Source: Mitsuaria sp. GD03876 (lineage in GTDB: Bacteria; Pseudomonadota; Gammaproteobacteria; Burkholderiales; Burkholderiaceae_C). From it: 64,000 nucleotides of DNA. This document shows, piece by piece, positions 26,602-35,163 of this stretch. The position numbers and the translations under genes are program-made. The notes beneath the pieces were generated by a model. That model saw nothing but the letters and a program-made list of their open reading frames with translations, ran no database searches and was not told where the DNA came from. The stretch spans positions 1-64,000 of the forward strand of contig NZ_JAOCCU010000001.1 in NCBI RefSeq assembly GCF_029840635.1, in the 5' to 3' direction. How positions within the stretch are numbered: the first letter of the stretch is position 1; the number at the start of each line of letters is the position of its first letter.

Positions 26602-27414
26602 TCACAGCGGCAGGTCGCCGGCGCCGCGGCCGAGCCACTTGCGCGACATCGCCTCGAGCTCGCCGGCCTGCTTCGCCGCCGCGATGATCGCGTTCACCTT
26701 GGCCAGCAGCGCGTCCTCGCCCTTGGCGACGCCGACGAAGCAGGGGCTGTCCTTGAGCAGCAGCTTGTATTCGACGTTCAGGCCGGGCTGGCGCTGCATC
26801 AGGTTGCCGGCGACGGCGGCGCTGGTGGCCAGCACCTGCGTCTGGCCGGCGGCGAACGCGGCGATGGTGGCGTTGTTGTCCTCGAAGCGCTTGAACTCCA
26901 GCGTCGACGGCGCGACCTTGGCGAGCTCCTGGTCCTCCATCGCGCCGCGCGTGACGGCGACGGTCTTGCCGGCGAGGTCGGCGAAGCTCTTGATGGCCAG
27001 GCTCTTCGGCGCGAAGACCGCCTGGTAGAACGGCGCGTAGGCGGCGCTGAAGGCGATCACCTTCTCGCGGTCGGGGTTCTTGCCGAGCGTGGAGATGACG
27101 AGGTCCGCCTTCTTCGTCTGCAGGTAGGGGATGCGGTTGGCGCTGGTGACGGGCACCAGCTCGACCTTCACGCCGAGCTTGGCGGCGATCAGCTCGGCCA
27201 TCGCGACGTCCAGGCCTTGCGGCTTCATGTCGGGGCCGACGAAGCCGTAGGGCGGGTAGTCGGTCGGGACCGCGATCTTGATGGTCTTGCTCTTGGCGAT
27301 CGCGTCGAGCGCGGTCTGCGCCTGCGCGCCCAGCGCGAGCAGGCCGAGGCCGGCGGCGAGCAGCAGGCGGCGCGGCACGAGCGCGCGGGCGGAGGAACGG
27401 ACGGCGTGGCTCAT
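26602..27414 (-). CDS. Periplasmic amino-acid-binding protein of an ABC importer
   Basis: A 270-residue solute-binding protein of family 3. Signal peptide about residues 1-32 (RRLLLAAGLGLLALGAQAQ). The mature part starts TALDAIAKSKTIKIAVPTDYPPYGFVGPD, with the conserved acidic GLDVAMAELIAAKLG and the arginine-type ligand site around NRIPYL and DLVISTLGKNPDRE. It captures a polar amino acid or derivative in the periplasm. The ATG overlaps the stop of the GntR regulator gene, so regulator and transporter are co-translated. Confidence 0.92.
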   Translation of the reverse strand: MSHAVRSSARALVPRRLLLAAGLGLLALGAQAQTALDAIAKSKTIKIAVPTDYPPYGFVGPDMKPQGLDVAMAELIAAKLGVKVELVPVTSANRIPYLQTKKADLVISTLGKNPDREKVIAFSAAYAPFYQAVFAPKSLAIKSFADLAGKTVAVTRGAMEDQELAKVAPSTLEFKRFEDNNATIAAFAAGQTQVLATSAAVAGNLMQRQPGLNVEYKLLLKDSPCFVGVAKGEDALLAKVNAIIAAAKQAGELEAMSRKWLGRGAGDLPL

Positions 27415-28187
27415 AGCAAGGCTCCTAGGTAGGCGGCAGGGGGGGAATCGTTGGCGTCGGCATCAGCGAGGCGAAGCGCGCGCTGCCGCCGGGCGGGCGT
27501 GGCCGGCGCGGCGGCCGCCAGCGGCGTGAGCGCCTGGCGCAGTTGGTGCAGGGGGTCCTCGGCAGGCGTCTCGAGCCGCAGGCCCGCCTGGACGTTGGCG
27601 AGGTGGTCGGCCATCAGCGCCTCGGCCCCGGCGAGATCGCCGCGCTCGAGCGCGGCCACGATGGCGACGTGGTCCTGGCAGGACTGCGCCGCCTCGTGCG
27701 ACGACTGGTAGAGCATCGCGATCAGCGTGGTGCGCGCGGTGTAGTCGCGCAGCGTGTCGGCCAACAGGCTGTTGCCGAGGCATTCGGCGAGGCAGACATG
27801 GAAGTCGCCGAGCAGGAAGCTGCGCGCGCCGACGTCGTCGCCGCGCAGCGCGGCCTTCTCCTGCGCGAGGTGCTTCTTCAGCCGCGTGAGCGCCGGCTTG
27901 TCCAGCGGACGGCGGCCGCGGATCAGGCCGAGCTCGATCACGCGGCGCGCCTCGAAGGCCTCCCGGGCCTCGTCGCGGGAAGGCGCGATCAGGTACCAGC
28001 CGCGGCGTGCGCTGACGGTGACGATGCCGCGCGCGGCGAGCCGCGTCAGCGCCTCGCGGACGATGGTGCGGCTGCAGTCGAAGAGCAGCGCGAGCTGCTG
28101 CTCGCCGAGCCGCGTGCCCGGCGCCAGCTTCTGCGCCAGCACGGCTTCGACGATGCGCTGGCTGATGTCGGTGGCGGAAGTGCCCAT
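27411..28187 (-). CDS. GntR-family regulator (FCD type) of the adjacent importer
   Basis: A 258-residue regulator. The N-terminal winged helix (about 8-75) contains RLGEQQLALLFDCSRTIVRE and GIVTVSARRGWYL. The C-terminal all-helical FCD ligand domain (about 85-215) has metal-site residues in DFHVCLAECLGNSLL and ADHLANVQ, followed by an Ala/Arg-rich tail. It is first gene of the importer operon, overlapping the next start by four bases, and likely controls it in response to the transported solute. A dyad at 28250-28261, 62 bases upstream, is a plausible operator. Confidence 0.9.
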   Translation of the reverse strand: MGTSATDISQRIVEAVLAQKLAPGTRLGEQQLALLFDCSRTIVREALTRLAARGIVTVSARRGWYLIAPSRDEAREAFEARRVIELGLIRGRRPLDKPALTRLKKHLAQEKAALRGDDVGARSFLLGDFHVCLAECLGNSLLADTLRDYTARTTLIAMLYQSSHEAAQSCQDHVAIVAALERGDLAGAEALMADHLANVQAGLRLETPAEDPLHQLRQALTPLAAAAPATPARRQRALRLADADANDSPPAAYLGALL

Positions 28188-28249
28188 GCACGGGGCTTTG
28201 CAGCTTCCGTGCCAACGGACGCGCGGGGCGCCGTCACCGGTGAACCTGT

Positions 28250-28261
28250 CTTGTATGCAAG
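28250..28261 (-). promoter_or_regulatory. CTTGTATGCAAG, candidate GntR/FCD operator
   Basis: A 12-bp near-perfect palindrome (one mismatch at the centre) in the leader of the GntR gene. FCD-type GntR proteins commonly bind TTGTATACAA-like dyads, so this suggests autoregulation of the operon. Function is inferred from form and position. Confidence 0.5.
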
Positions 28262-28345
28262 CCTGCGCGACCGTCGCGCACCAGCGTTGCGCACAAGTTT
28301 GGTGTGGCGGGCACTGTCCCAGTGCCCGCCGCGCGCCCGCCCGGC

Positions 28346-29098
28346 TCAGGCCGCATCGGCGCTTTCGGCCTCGAACACCCGGGCTTCGACGACCGGTTCC
28401 GGCGACTTCAGGAACGGCGCGTCCTTGATGTCGTGGTACAGGTTGAGCAGCCGCTTCTCCGCCCGGATCAGGAGCGTGGCGTAGAGCATGGGGCGGATGC
28501 GGATCGTGGGGCTGTAGACGGTGAACCGGTTCTCGCCCTTGGCGATCCTGCTGCCGAAGATGTAGCCGTCCACGCGCGTCCCCGGCTTGAGATGACCGGC
28601 CTGCTCGAGTTCCTTGATGTAGTTCCAGACCTGTTCCCGGTCCCGGCCGTCGATCACCCGCCCCGTCGTCTTGAGCTCGATCACCACCAGCTGGTCGACG
28701 CCATCCGCCTCGTACGTGTCGTCAAAGGATGAACAGCTGTAGAGCCCGAGGCTGCTGTCGGGCAGCACCACCAGGTCGGGGCGGTTGCGGGAGCCCTTTC
28801 CCTCGGGACAGTCCAGCAGGTCCTGGATCACGCTCGTCATGCCGGCGTTGGCGGTGAACTGGACCGATTCGAACTGTGGCCCGAGCATCCAGAGCCCGCG
28901 CTCGAAGAGCGGCTGGAGTTCCTGGACTTCCTTGACACCCACGACCCGGAGCTTGTCGCGCAGCTCGGTCATCAGTCGGAGCCGGCATTCGACCTCGTCC
29001 AGGATGCGGATGGCTTTGCCGGCCGTCCATCGGCGCAGGATGTCCCGGATGGCGCCAGCATTGGCGTCCGGGACCCGATCATCGTTGCTTGCTTCCAC
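28346..29098 (-). CDS. Orphan PD-(D/E)XK nuclease-like protein
   Basis: A 250-residue protein. Residues 107-108 (Pro-Asp in RNRPDLVVL), 141-143 (Glu-Leu-Lys in VVIELKTTG) and Gln156 (EQVWNYIKEL) match motifs II-IV of the PD-(D/E)XK nuclease superfamily. The N-terminal third (ILDEVECRLRLMTELRDKLR; LQPLFERGLWMLGPQFESVQ) resembles, from memory, the C-terminal part of large GHKL-ATPase proteins, so this may be the detached nuclease half of such a protein. The GTG start at 29098 follows AAGGAG by six bases, supporting expression as a separate gene. Base composition is somewhat lower in GC than in its neighbours. No partner gene is adjacent. Confidence 0.7.
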   Translation of the reverse strand: MEASNDDRVPDANAGAIRDILRRWTAGKAIRILDEVECRLRLMTELRDKLRVVGVKEVQELQPLFERGLWMLGPQFESVQFTANAGMTSVIQDLLDCPEGKGSRNRPDLVVLPDSSLGLYSCSSFDDTYEADGVDQLVVIELKTTGRVIDGRDREQVWNYIKELEQAGHLKPGTRVDGYIFGSRIAKGENRFTVYSPTIRIRPMLYATLLIRAEKRLLNLYHDIKDAPFLKSPEPVVEARVFEAESADAA

Positions 29099-29144
29099 GC
29101 GCGTCTCCTTCGCTTGAGAGGAAGCCGCGAGTGTCAGAAAGAAG

Positions 29145-29168
29145 TTCGGCGCCAGATATGGCGCCGAA
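29145..29168 (-). terminator. Terminator of nadC
   Basis: A perfect 9-bp stem TTCGGCGCC/GGCGCCGAA with loop AGATAT. Read on the minus strand it is followed by CTTCTTTCT. It lies 31 bases after the nadC stop. Confidence 0.75.
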
Positions 29169-29198
29169 TTGCGGGAGCAGCCGGTGTTCAGGCCAGTG

Positions 29199-30059
29199 TC
29201 AGCCCTCGACCCGCATCGAGTAGTCAACCGCCTTGGCGTCCTTGGTCAGCCGGCCGACCGAGATCCGGTCGACGCCCGTCGCCGCGATCCAGCGCAGCTG
29301 GTCGATCGCCACCCCGCCCGACACCTCCAGCAGCGCCCGCCCGCCGGCGATCGCCACCGCCTCGCGCATCATCGGCTCGCTGAAGTTGTCCAGCAGCACG
29401 CTCACCGCGCCGGCGTCCAGCGCCTCATGCAACTGGGCGATCGTCTCGACCTCGACCTGGATCGTCACGCCCGCCCCCAGCGCCTGCGCCTGCCGCAGGG
29501 CCTGCGTCACGCCGCCGGCCGCGGCGATGTGGTTCTCCTTGATCAGGATCCCGTCGTACAGCGCCAGGCGCTGGTTCGCGCCGCCGCCCACGCGCACCGC
29601 GTACTTCTGCGCCAGCCGCAGCCCGGGCAGCGTCTTGCGCGTGTCCAGCACCGCGCAACCGCGCGGGTTCGGGCTCGCGCCCTCGATCGCCCGCGCATGC
29701 GCCCGGGTCGTCGTCGCCGTGCCCGACAGCAGCTGCAGGAAGTTCAGCGCCGGCCGCTCGGCCGACAGCAGCGCGCGGCCCTCGGCCTCGAGCTCGCACA
29801 CGATCGTGTCGGGCGCCATGTCCGCGCCCTCGTCGTAGCGCCACTCGATCCGCGACGACCCGTCCAGCGCCAGGAACACGCCCTCGAACCAGTCGCGGCC
29901 GCACAGCACCGCCGCCTCGCGCACGCGCACATGCGCCTTCACCCGCTGGCCGGCCGGCACCAGCCGCGCGGTCCAGTCGCTGATGCCGATGTCCTCGAAC
30001 AGCGCGTCGCGGATGTTGCGCGCGCGGGCCTCGTCCAGGGTCTCGTTGTGGTCGAACAT
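29199..30059 (-). CDS. nadC: Nicotinate-nucleotide pyrophosphorylase (carboxylating)
   Basis: A 286-residue quinolinate phosphoribosyltransferase. It converts quinolinate and PRPP to nicotinate mononucleotide in de novo NAD synthesis. Conserved parts are ERPALNFLQLLSGTATTTRA, the PRPP-binding DTRKTLPGLRLAQKYAVRVGG, the lysine of LIKENHI, VEVETIAQL and the C-terminal EVSGGVAIDQLRWIAATGVD. Length matches the family. nadA and nadB are not in the window. It follows the FAH-family gene by 16 bases, so they probably share a transcript; a terminator closes it. Confidence 0.95.
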   Translation of the reverse strand: MFDHNETLDEARARNIRDALFEDIGISDWTARLVPAGQRVKAHVRVREAAVLCGRDWFEGVFLALDGSSRIEWRYDEGADMAPDTIVCELEAEGRALLSAERPALNFLQLLSGTATTTRAHARAIEGASPNPRGCAVLDTRKTLPGLRLAQKYAVRVGGGANQRLALYDGILIKENHIAAAGGVTQALRQAQALGAGVTIQVEVETIAQLHEALDAGAVSVLLDNFSEPMMREAVAIAGGRALLEVSGGVAIDQLRWIAATGVDRISVGRLTKDAKAVDYSMRVEG

Positions 30060-30075
30060 GCCGGCGCCGTCCCGT

Positions 30076-30774
30076 TTACTCGGCGTCGCCGATCGTGATC
30101 GACAGCGTGCCGAAACCTTCGATCACGCCGTCGATCCGGTCGCCCGGCTTCACCGGACCGACGCCTTCCGGCGTGCCGGTGTAGATCAGGTCGCCCGGCT
30201 CCAGGTGATAGAACTGGGACAGGTTGGCCACCAGCTCCGGAATGCTCCAGATCATGTCCGACAGGTCGCCGCGCTGCTTTTCCTCGCCGTTGACCGACAG
30301 CGTGATCGCGCCCTTGGCCAGCTCGCCCAGCTCGGCGCGCGGCACCAGCTCGGTGATCACCGCCGAATGCTCGAAGCCCTTGCCCAGGTCCCAGGGACGG
30401 CCGGTCTTCTTGGCCTCGTTCTGCAGGTCGCGGCGCGTCATGTCCAGGCCGGCGGCGTAGCCCCAGACCGCGTCGGCGGCCTGTTCCGGCGTCGCGCGGA
30501 ACACCGGCTTGCCGATCGCCACGACCAGCTCCATCTCGTAATGCAGGTTGCCCGTCCCCGCCGCGTAGGGGATCGTGCCGCCCGACGGCGCCAGCGCGCT
30601 GGCCGGCTTGGTGAAGTAGAACGGCGGCTCGCGGTCCGGATCGCTGCCCATCTCGCGGGCATGGGCGGCGTAGTTGCGGCCGACGCAGAAGATGCGGCTG
30701 ACGGCGTAACGCGCGTCGCTGCCACGCACGGCCACGGCGGCCTGGGGCGCTGGGGGGAAGACGTAGTTGCTCAT
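30076..30774 (-). CDS. Fumarylacetoacetate hydrolase family protein
   Basis: A 232-residue FAH-fold enzyme. The metal-binding acids are in NLHYEMELVVAIGKP, with the typical opening IFCVGRNYAAHAREMG, the central TRRDLQNEAKKTGRPWDLGK and the C-terminal DLIYTGTPEGVGPVKPGDRI. Family members are hydrolases or decarboxylases for 2-oxo acids, such as acylpyruvase or oxaloacetate decarboxylase; the substrate cannot be fixed. The ATG at 30774 gives the usual length, though the frame runs far upstream as a shadow of rlpA. Cytosolic, and probably co-transcribed with nadC. Confidence 0.9.
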   Translation of the reverse strand: MSNYVFPPAPQAAVAVRGSDARYAVSRIFCVGRNYAAHAREMGSDPDREPPFYFTKPASALAPSGGTIPYAAGTGNLHYEMELVVAIGKPVFRATPEQAADAVWGYAAGLDMTRRDLQNEAKKTGRPWDLGKGFEHSAVITELVPRAELGELAKGAITLSVNGEEKQRGDLSDMIWSIPELVANLSQFYHLEPGDLIYTGTPEGVGPVKPGDRIDGVIEGFGTLSITIGDAE

Positions 30775-30882
30775 GACGGTGCGGACGGAGCGATCGCAAC
30801 AGATGCAACCGCGGTGAAAGGGAAGAAGGGAGCGCGGAGCATAACCTTGGCAAATCCGCGCCGCATTGCTAGGGTTGCGGCC

Positions 30883-32139
30883 ATGTTTGAAGCCCGCCCC
30901 GCCGGCCAGCGCCTGGCCGTCCTGACGTGTGCCCTGATCCTGGCCGCCTGCGCCAGCCGCGGTCCCGCCCCCTCCCGTTCCCCGTCCGGAGGCCCCAAGG
31001 TCTCCTCCTGGCCCGACAAGGACGGCCCCGACGCCGTCATCCCGCCCGACCTCAAGAAGGTGCCCGACGCCGTCCCGAAGCTGGAGTCCATCCGCAAGGG
31101 CGGCCCCAACAAGCCCTACGAGGTGCTGGGCGAGCGCTACGAGCCGATCGCCGAGGACAGGCCGCTGGTGCAGAAGGGCCTGGCCTCCTGGTACGGCCGC
31201 AAGTTCCACGGCAAGCCGACCTCCAGCGGCGAGATCTACAACATGTACGCGATGACCGCGGCCCACGCGACCATCCCGATCCCCAGCTACGCCCGGGTGC
31301 GCAACCCCAGGAACGGCCGCGAGGTCATCGTGCGCATCAACGACCGCGGCCCGTTCCACAAGGGCCGGATCATCGACCTGAGCTACACCGCCGCGCTGAA
31401 GCTGGACGTGCTCAACGGCGTCGCGCCGGTGGAGATCGAACGCATCACCTACGAGGACATCCGCACCGGCGCCTGGACCCGCGACCGCGACACGCTGTCG
31501 CCCGATCCCAAGGTCGCGCCGGACACCCCCGTCTACGCCGCCGCCACGCCCAGCGGCGCGCCGGACCTGACGACCACCGCCCAGCTGCGCCCGCCCGTCG
31601 TGCCGGTGGCGGCGCAGGTCCCCGTGCCCACACCGGTGATCGTGCCGGCGCCGGTCGCCCGCAACGACCGGTCCGCGGATCGCCCGGCGGCGCCACCGGC
31701 CTCCACGCCCGCGGCCACCGCCCCGACGGCCACCGCCGCCGCCGACGGCGCCCTGAAGCCGATCCCGATCACCGCGCTGCCGCCGGGCAGCGACCTGCCG
31801 CCGCCCGGGCAGTCCAAGGCCGACGCGATGGCGACCGCCACCGCCGGCGCGATCGCCGCGGCCGACCCGGCCGCCCCGGTGCCGGCGCTCAAGATCGCCG
31901 CCGCGCAGGGCTTCTGGCTGCAATTCGGCGCGTTCTCGCGGCTCGAGGGCGCGGAGCAGCTGCGCGAGCAGTTCACGCGCGGCATGGAGGAATTCGCGCC
32001 GATGCTCACGATCTTCAAGGACAAGAACCTGCACCGCCTGCAGGCCGGTCCGTTCACGAGCCGCGAGGACGCCCGCGCCGCCGCGGACCGCGTGCGCTCG
32101 GCGATGGCGCTGACGCCGATCCTGGTCGAGCGCCGCTGA
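30883..32139 (+). CDS. rlpA: RlpA-family septal lytic transglycosylase lipoprotein with SPOR domain
   Basis: A 418-residue lipoprotein. Signal ending LILAACAS (lipobox, Cys23), then the double-psi beta-barrel RlpA domain (about 100-190) with GLASWYGRKFHGKPTSSGE, the acid-containing INDRGPFHKGRIIDLSYTAA and conserved His/Asp. A long Pro/Ala/Thr-rich linker (about 205-335) leads to a C-terminal SPOR domain (about 340-418, FWLQFGAFSRLEGAEQLREQ), which targets denuded glycan at the division site. It acts in cell separation at the outer membrane. It is divergent from the FAH gene. The ATG at 30883 directly precedes the lipoprotein signal. Confidence 0.93.
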   Translation: MFEARPAGQRLAVLTCALILAACASRGPAPSRSPSGGPKVSSWPDKDGPDAVIPPDLKKVPDAVPKLESIRKGGPNKPYEVLGERYEPIAEDRPLVQKGLASWYGRKFHGKPTSSGEIYNMYAMTAAHATIPIPSYARVRNPRNGREVIVRINDRGPFHKGRIIDLSYTAALKLDVLNGVAPVEIERITYEDIRTGAWTRDRDTLSPDPKVAPDTPVYAAATPSGAPDLTTTAQLRPPVVPVAAQVPVPTPVIVPAPVARNDRSADRPAAPPASTPAATAPTATAAADGALKPIPITALPPGSDLPPPGQSKADAMATATAGAIAAADPAAPVPALKIAAAQGFWLQFGAFSRLEGAEQLREQFTRGMEEFAPMLTIFKDKNLHRLQAGPFTSREDARAAADRVRSAMALTPILVERR

Positions 32140-32362
32140 GCGGGCGCGGCTGAGAAGTCGCGGCTGGGAAGGCGCCGCTGCGCGGGCGCCGCATCCCGCG
32201 TCGACCGCGGCCGCGATCCTTTCCCCCGGCCGTTTCCATCGCGCACGCACGCGCCCCCAACGCCTCCCCGCACGGGGATTGCCCCTCTGACCGACAGGGG
32301 CGGCGCCATGGGGGTGCCGCCATGACCCGGGGGCACGATTGTGTGCCGCCGACCGCTTTGCG

Positions 32363-33529
32363 ATGATGACCCGCATGCCGCCGCTGGACGCCGCCACGCT
32401 GCTGATGGTGATCGCCGTGATCGATGCCGTCGCGTGCGTCATCTGGCTCGCGCTGGGCGAGGCCTTGCGCATCGCGCCGCGCGCGGCCCGGCGGATCGCG
32501 GCCTATCACGGCCTGCTGGCGCTGGCCTGGTGGCCGGCGATCCCCGAATCGATGGAGCGCCTGGTCGCGCTGCCGCTGGACGTGATCTCCGCCGGGCTGC
32601 TGACGGCCGGCGTGCGCGCGCTGATGCGGGTCCGCCACGACGCGTGGGACATCGCCGCCATCGTCGCGCTGGGGCTGCTGGCCACCGCCGCGACCGCCGG
32701 CGATCCCGACCTGGCCACCGCGCGCGCCGTCTCCAACCTCGCCGGCGGGGTGCTCGCGGCGATGGCCGCCTGGGATGTCGCCGTCGGCGCGGGCTTCCGG
32801 GCCGGCTTCACCGGCGCGCTGATGCTGCCCTACCTGGTGCTGGCCGGCGGCTGCTTCTGGCGTGCCGGCGGGCTGCTCGGCTGGACGCCGCCCGGCCTGG
32901 ACCTCGCGGGACTGGGCGCCAACGCGCCGCTGGCGCTGCTGCGCCTGGTGGTCGACCTGACCATCGCGACCGGCCTGATCGCGCTGGTGCTGCAGCGGCT
33001 GATCGCCCGCGTGCGCCACCTCACGCGCCGCGACGCCCTCACCGGGCTGCTCAACCGCCGCGCGCTCGAGGAGCACCTCGCCCGGATGCAGGCGCTGGTC
33101 GAGCGCGGCCGCGCCAACGCCGTGCTGGTGCTGGACGTGGACCACTTCAAGCGCATCAACGACGAGCTCGGCCATGCCGGCGGCGACGCCGCGCTGCAGC
33201 ACCTGGCCGGCGTGCTCGGCGCGACGCTGCGCGACACCGACTGCTTCGGCCGCCTGGGCGGCGAGGAATTCGCGGTGCTGCTGCCCGACACGGACCTCGA
33301 CGGCGCGATGCTGGTCGCCGAGCGGCTGCGCAAGCTGCTGCAGGAACAGCCGCTGGCCTGGGGCGACAAGCTCTGGCCGATCAGCGCGAGCTTCGGCGTG
33401 GCGACGATGCAGCGCGGCGACGCGAACGGCCATGGCGCGCTGTCCCGGGCCGACGCCGCGATGTACGCGGCCAAGGCGCGCGGGCGCAACCGCGTGCTGC
33501 GCGCCGCCGGCGAGGCGGAGTTCGCGTGA
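32363..33529 (+). CDS. Membrane diguanylate cyclase (GGEEF)
   Basis: A 388-residue protein. About six membrane helices (residues 8-215) have no recognised sensor motif and are followed by a GGDEF domain (about 220-385). The domain has the metal/GTP residues of VLDVDHFKRINDELGHAGGD, the active site RLGGEEF, and an I-site RDTD five residues before it. It should make c-di-GMP with product inhibition. The start is uncertain: ATG at 32363, 32366 or 32375; I use the first. The next gene, a similar enzyme, begins 13 bases after the stop, so the two form an operon. Confidence 0.9.
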   Translation: MMTRMPPLDAATLLMVIAVIDAVACVIWLALGEALRIAPRAARRIAAYHGLLALAWWPAIPESMERLVALPLDVISAGLLTAGVRALMRVRHDAWDIAAIVALGLLATAATAGDPDLATARAVSNLAGGVLAAMAAWDVAVGAGFRAGFTGALMLPYLVLAGGCFWRAGGLLGWTPPGLDLAGLGANAPLALLRLVVDLTIATGLIALVLQRLIARVRHLTRRDALTGLLNRRALEEHLARMQALVERGRANAVLVLDVDHFKRINDELGHAGGDAALQHLAGVLGATLRDTDCFGRLGGEEFAVLLPDTDLDGAMLVAERLRKLLQEQPLAWGDKLWPISASFGVATMQRGDANGHGALSRADAAMYAAKARGRNRVLRAAGEAEFA

Positions 33530-33542
33530 TGGAGGCCGCCCG

Positions 33543-34721
33543 ATGATCCCCGCCGCCGATCCGGTCTCGCTGATCGCCGCGCTGGTGGCGCTGTTCGGCG
33601 TCGCGGCGGTGGTGTGGCTGATGATCGCCGCGGGCCTGCGCGAATCGCCCGCCGCCTGCGCCAGCGTCGCCGGCGCGAACGCGATGCTCGGCGGCTCCTT
33701 CCTGCTGCACGAGGCGCTCGGCCTGACGCTGCCGATGCATTACTGGTGGTCGGACCTGCTGTCGCTGGCGGGGATCGGGCTCGTCCGCCTGGCGGTGCCG
33801 CTGATCGGCGACCGGCCGGCGCCGTGGCGCGCGGTGCTGGCCACGATCCTCGTCGTCGGCGTCGCCACCGCGCGCTTCACCGGCGGCCCGGAGGCGCTGC
33901 TCCACAAGCTGCTGCTCTACGGCGCGATGGGCGCGCTGGCGCTGCTCGCGGCGCGGGACGCCTGGCGGCTGCTGCGCGCGCGCGGCCTGCACGCGCGCGC
34001 CGCGCTGGTGCTGGCCGCGCCGCTGGTGATCGTCGGCGCCCTGCTGCTCGCGCGCCCGGTCGAGGCGTTGCTGGCGCCCGGCCGCACCGAGGACATCGAC
34101 GTCCAGTCCGCCTTCAACATCGCCTGGCTGTGGGCCTCGCTGGTGCTGGCGCTGCTGATCAACGGCTGGATCGCGTTCCTGTTCCTGATGAAGCTGGTGC
34201 TGGAGATCCGCCGCCTGACCGAGCGCGACCCGCTCACCGACGCGCTGAACCGGCGCGCCTTGTCCGAGGCGGTCGACGCGGAGCACTCGCGCCAGATGCG
34301 CGGCCACGGCTATGCGCTGGTGCTGCTGGACATGGACCGCTTCAAGCAGCTCAACGACACGCTGGGCCATGCGGCCGGCGACTCGGCGCTGAAGGCGCTG
34401 GTGAACGTGGTCAAGCCCTGCCTGCGCGAGGTGGACCGGCTCGCGCGGCTCGGCGGCGAGGAGTTCTGCGTGCTGCTGCCCCACACCGGCATCGCCGGCG
34501 CGGCGCTGGTGGCGGAACGCATGCGCGCGCTGCTGGCCGAGCATCCGTTCGCGTGGAACGGCCAGTCGTGGTCGCTGACGGCGAGCTTCGGCATCGCGGA
34601 ATCGTCGGCGGCCGACGCCAGCGCCGCCGAGGTGATGCGCCGCGCGGACCAGGCGCTCTATCGCGCCAAGGGCCAGGGACGCAACGTGGTGCAGGCGGTG
34701 GAGGTGGAGCCGGCGCGCTGA
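33543..34721 (+). CDS. Second membrane diguanylate cyclase (GGEEF), tandem with the previous gene
   Basis: A 392-residue enzyme with the same layout as its neighbour: a multi-helix membrane half (about 1-220), then a GGDEF domain (about 225-388). It keeps LDMDRFKQLNDTLGHAAGD, active site RLGGEEF and I-site REVD at the standard spacing. The membrane part differs clearly from that of the preceding protein, so if this is a duplication the sensor halves have diverged. It is probably active and feedback-inhibited. The start at 33543 lies 13 bases after the upstream stop. Confidence 0.9.
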   Translation: MIPAADPVSLIAALVALFGVAAVVWLMIAAGLRESPAACASVAGANAMLGGSFLLHEALGLTLPMHYWWSDLLSLAGIGLVRLAVPLIGDRPAPWRAVLATILVVGVATARFTGGPEALLHKLLLYGAMGALALLAARDAWRLLRARGLHARAALVLAAPLVIVGALLLARPVEALLAPGRTEDIDVQSAFNIAWLWASLVLALLINGWIAFLFLMKLVLEIRRLTERDPLTDALNRRALSEAVDAEHSRQMRGHGYALVLLDMDRFKQLNDTLGHAAGDSALKALVNVVKPCLREVDRLARLGGEEFCVLLPHTGIAGAALVAERMRALLAEHPFAWNGQSWSLTASFGIAESSAADASAAEVMRRADQALYRAKGQGRNVVQAVEVEPAR

Positions 34722-34818
34722 AGGCGCCCGGCGGCCCGCACCGCGAGGCCGGAGCCGGCGCGGGAACCGGCGCGGGAGCCGGAGTCGTGTCGAGCGGGAC
34801 GGGGCGAAGCCCCGCGGC

Positions 34819-35163
34819 TCAGCGCGGCATCGGCCCGGTCAGCGGCATCAGCATCAGCGCGGTCGCGCCGACGGCGATCGCCGCGGCGGGCAGCCGCCTC
34901 GGCCACCACGTGGCCAGCGCGACGACCGTGAACGCGCCGACGCTCAACTGCGCGGTCCACATCGCCCAGGCGACGCCGTGGTCCAGGCGCGGAATCACGG
35001 TCCACCACGACGCCAGGAACGCCACCAGCGCCACCGTGCGCAGTCGCCGCACGCGACGTGGACTGGGCATGTGCTCGAGCGCCTCCTCGTGATGACGCTC
35101 CGTCGCCAGGCACAGCGCGGCGAACGCGGCGAAGGAACACAGCATCGGATGCAGCAGGTCCAT
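34819..35163 (-). CDS. DUF3325-type small membrane protein of the iron operon
   Basis: A 114-residue protein with three predicted membrane helices (LLHPMLCSFAAFAALCLATE; TVALVAFLASWWTVI; the C-terminal ALATWW...AAIAVGATALMLMP). The family has no known function and is regularly found beside PepSY-domain and TonB-receptor genes. Its ATG overlaps the PepSY gene's stop by one base (TGATG), so the two are coupled. It is last gene of the four-gene iron-uptake operon read from the Fur-controlled promoter near 39.66 kb. Confidence 0.8.
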   Translation of the reverse strand: MDLLHPMLCSFAAFAALCLATERHHEEALEHMPSPRRVRRLRTVALVAFLASWWTVIPRLDHGVAWAMWTAQLSVGAFTVVALATWWPRRLPAAAIAVGATALMLMPLTGPMPR

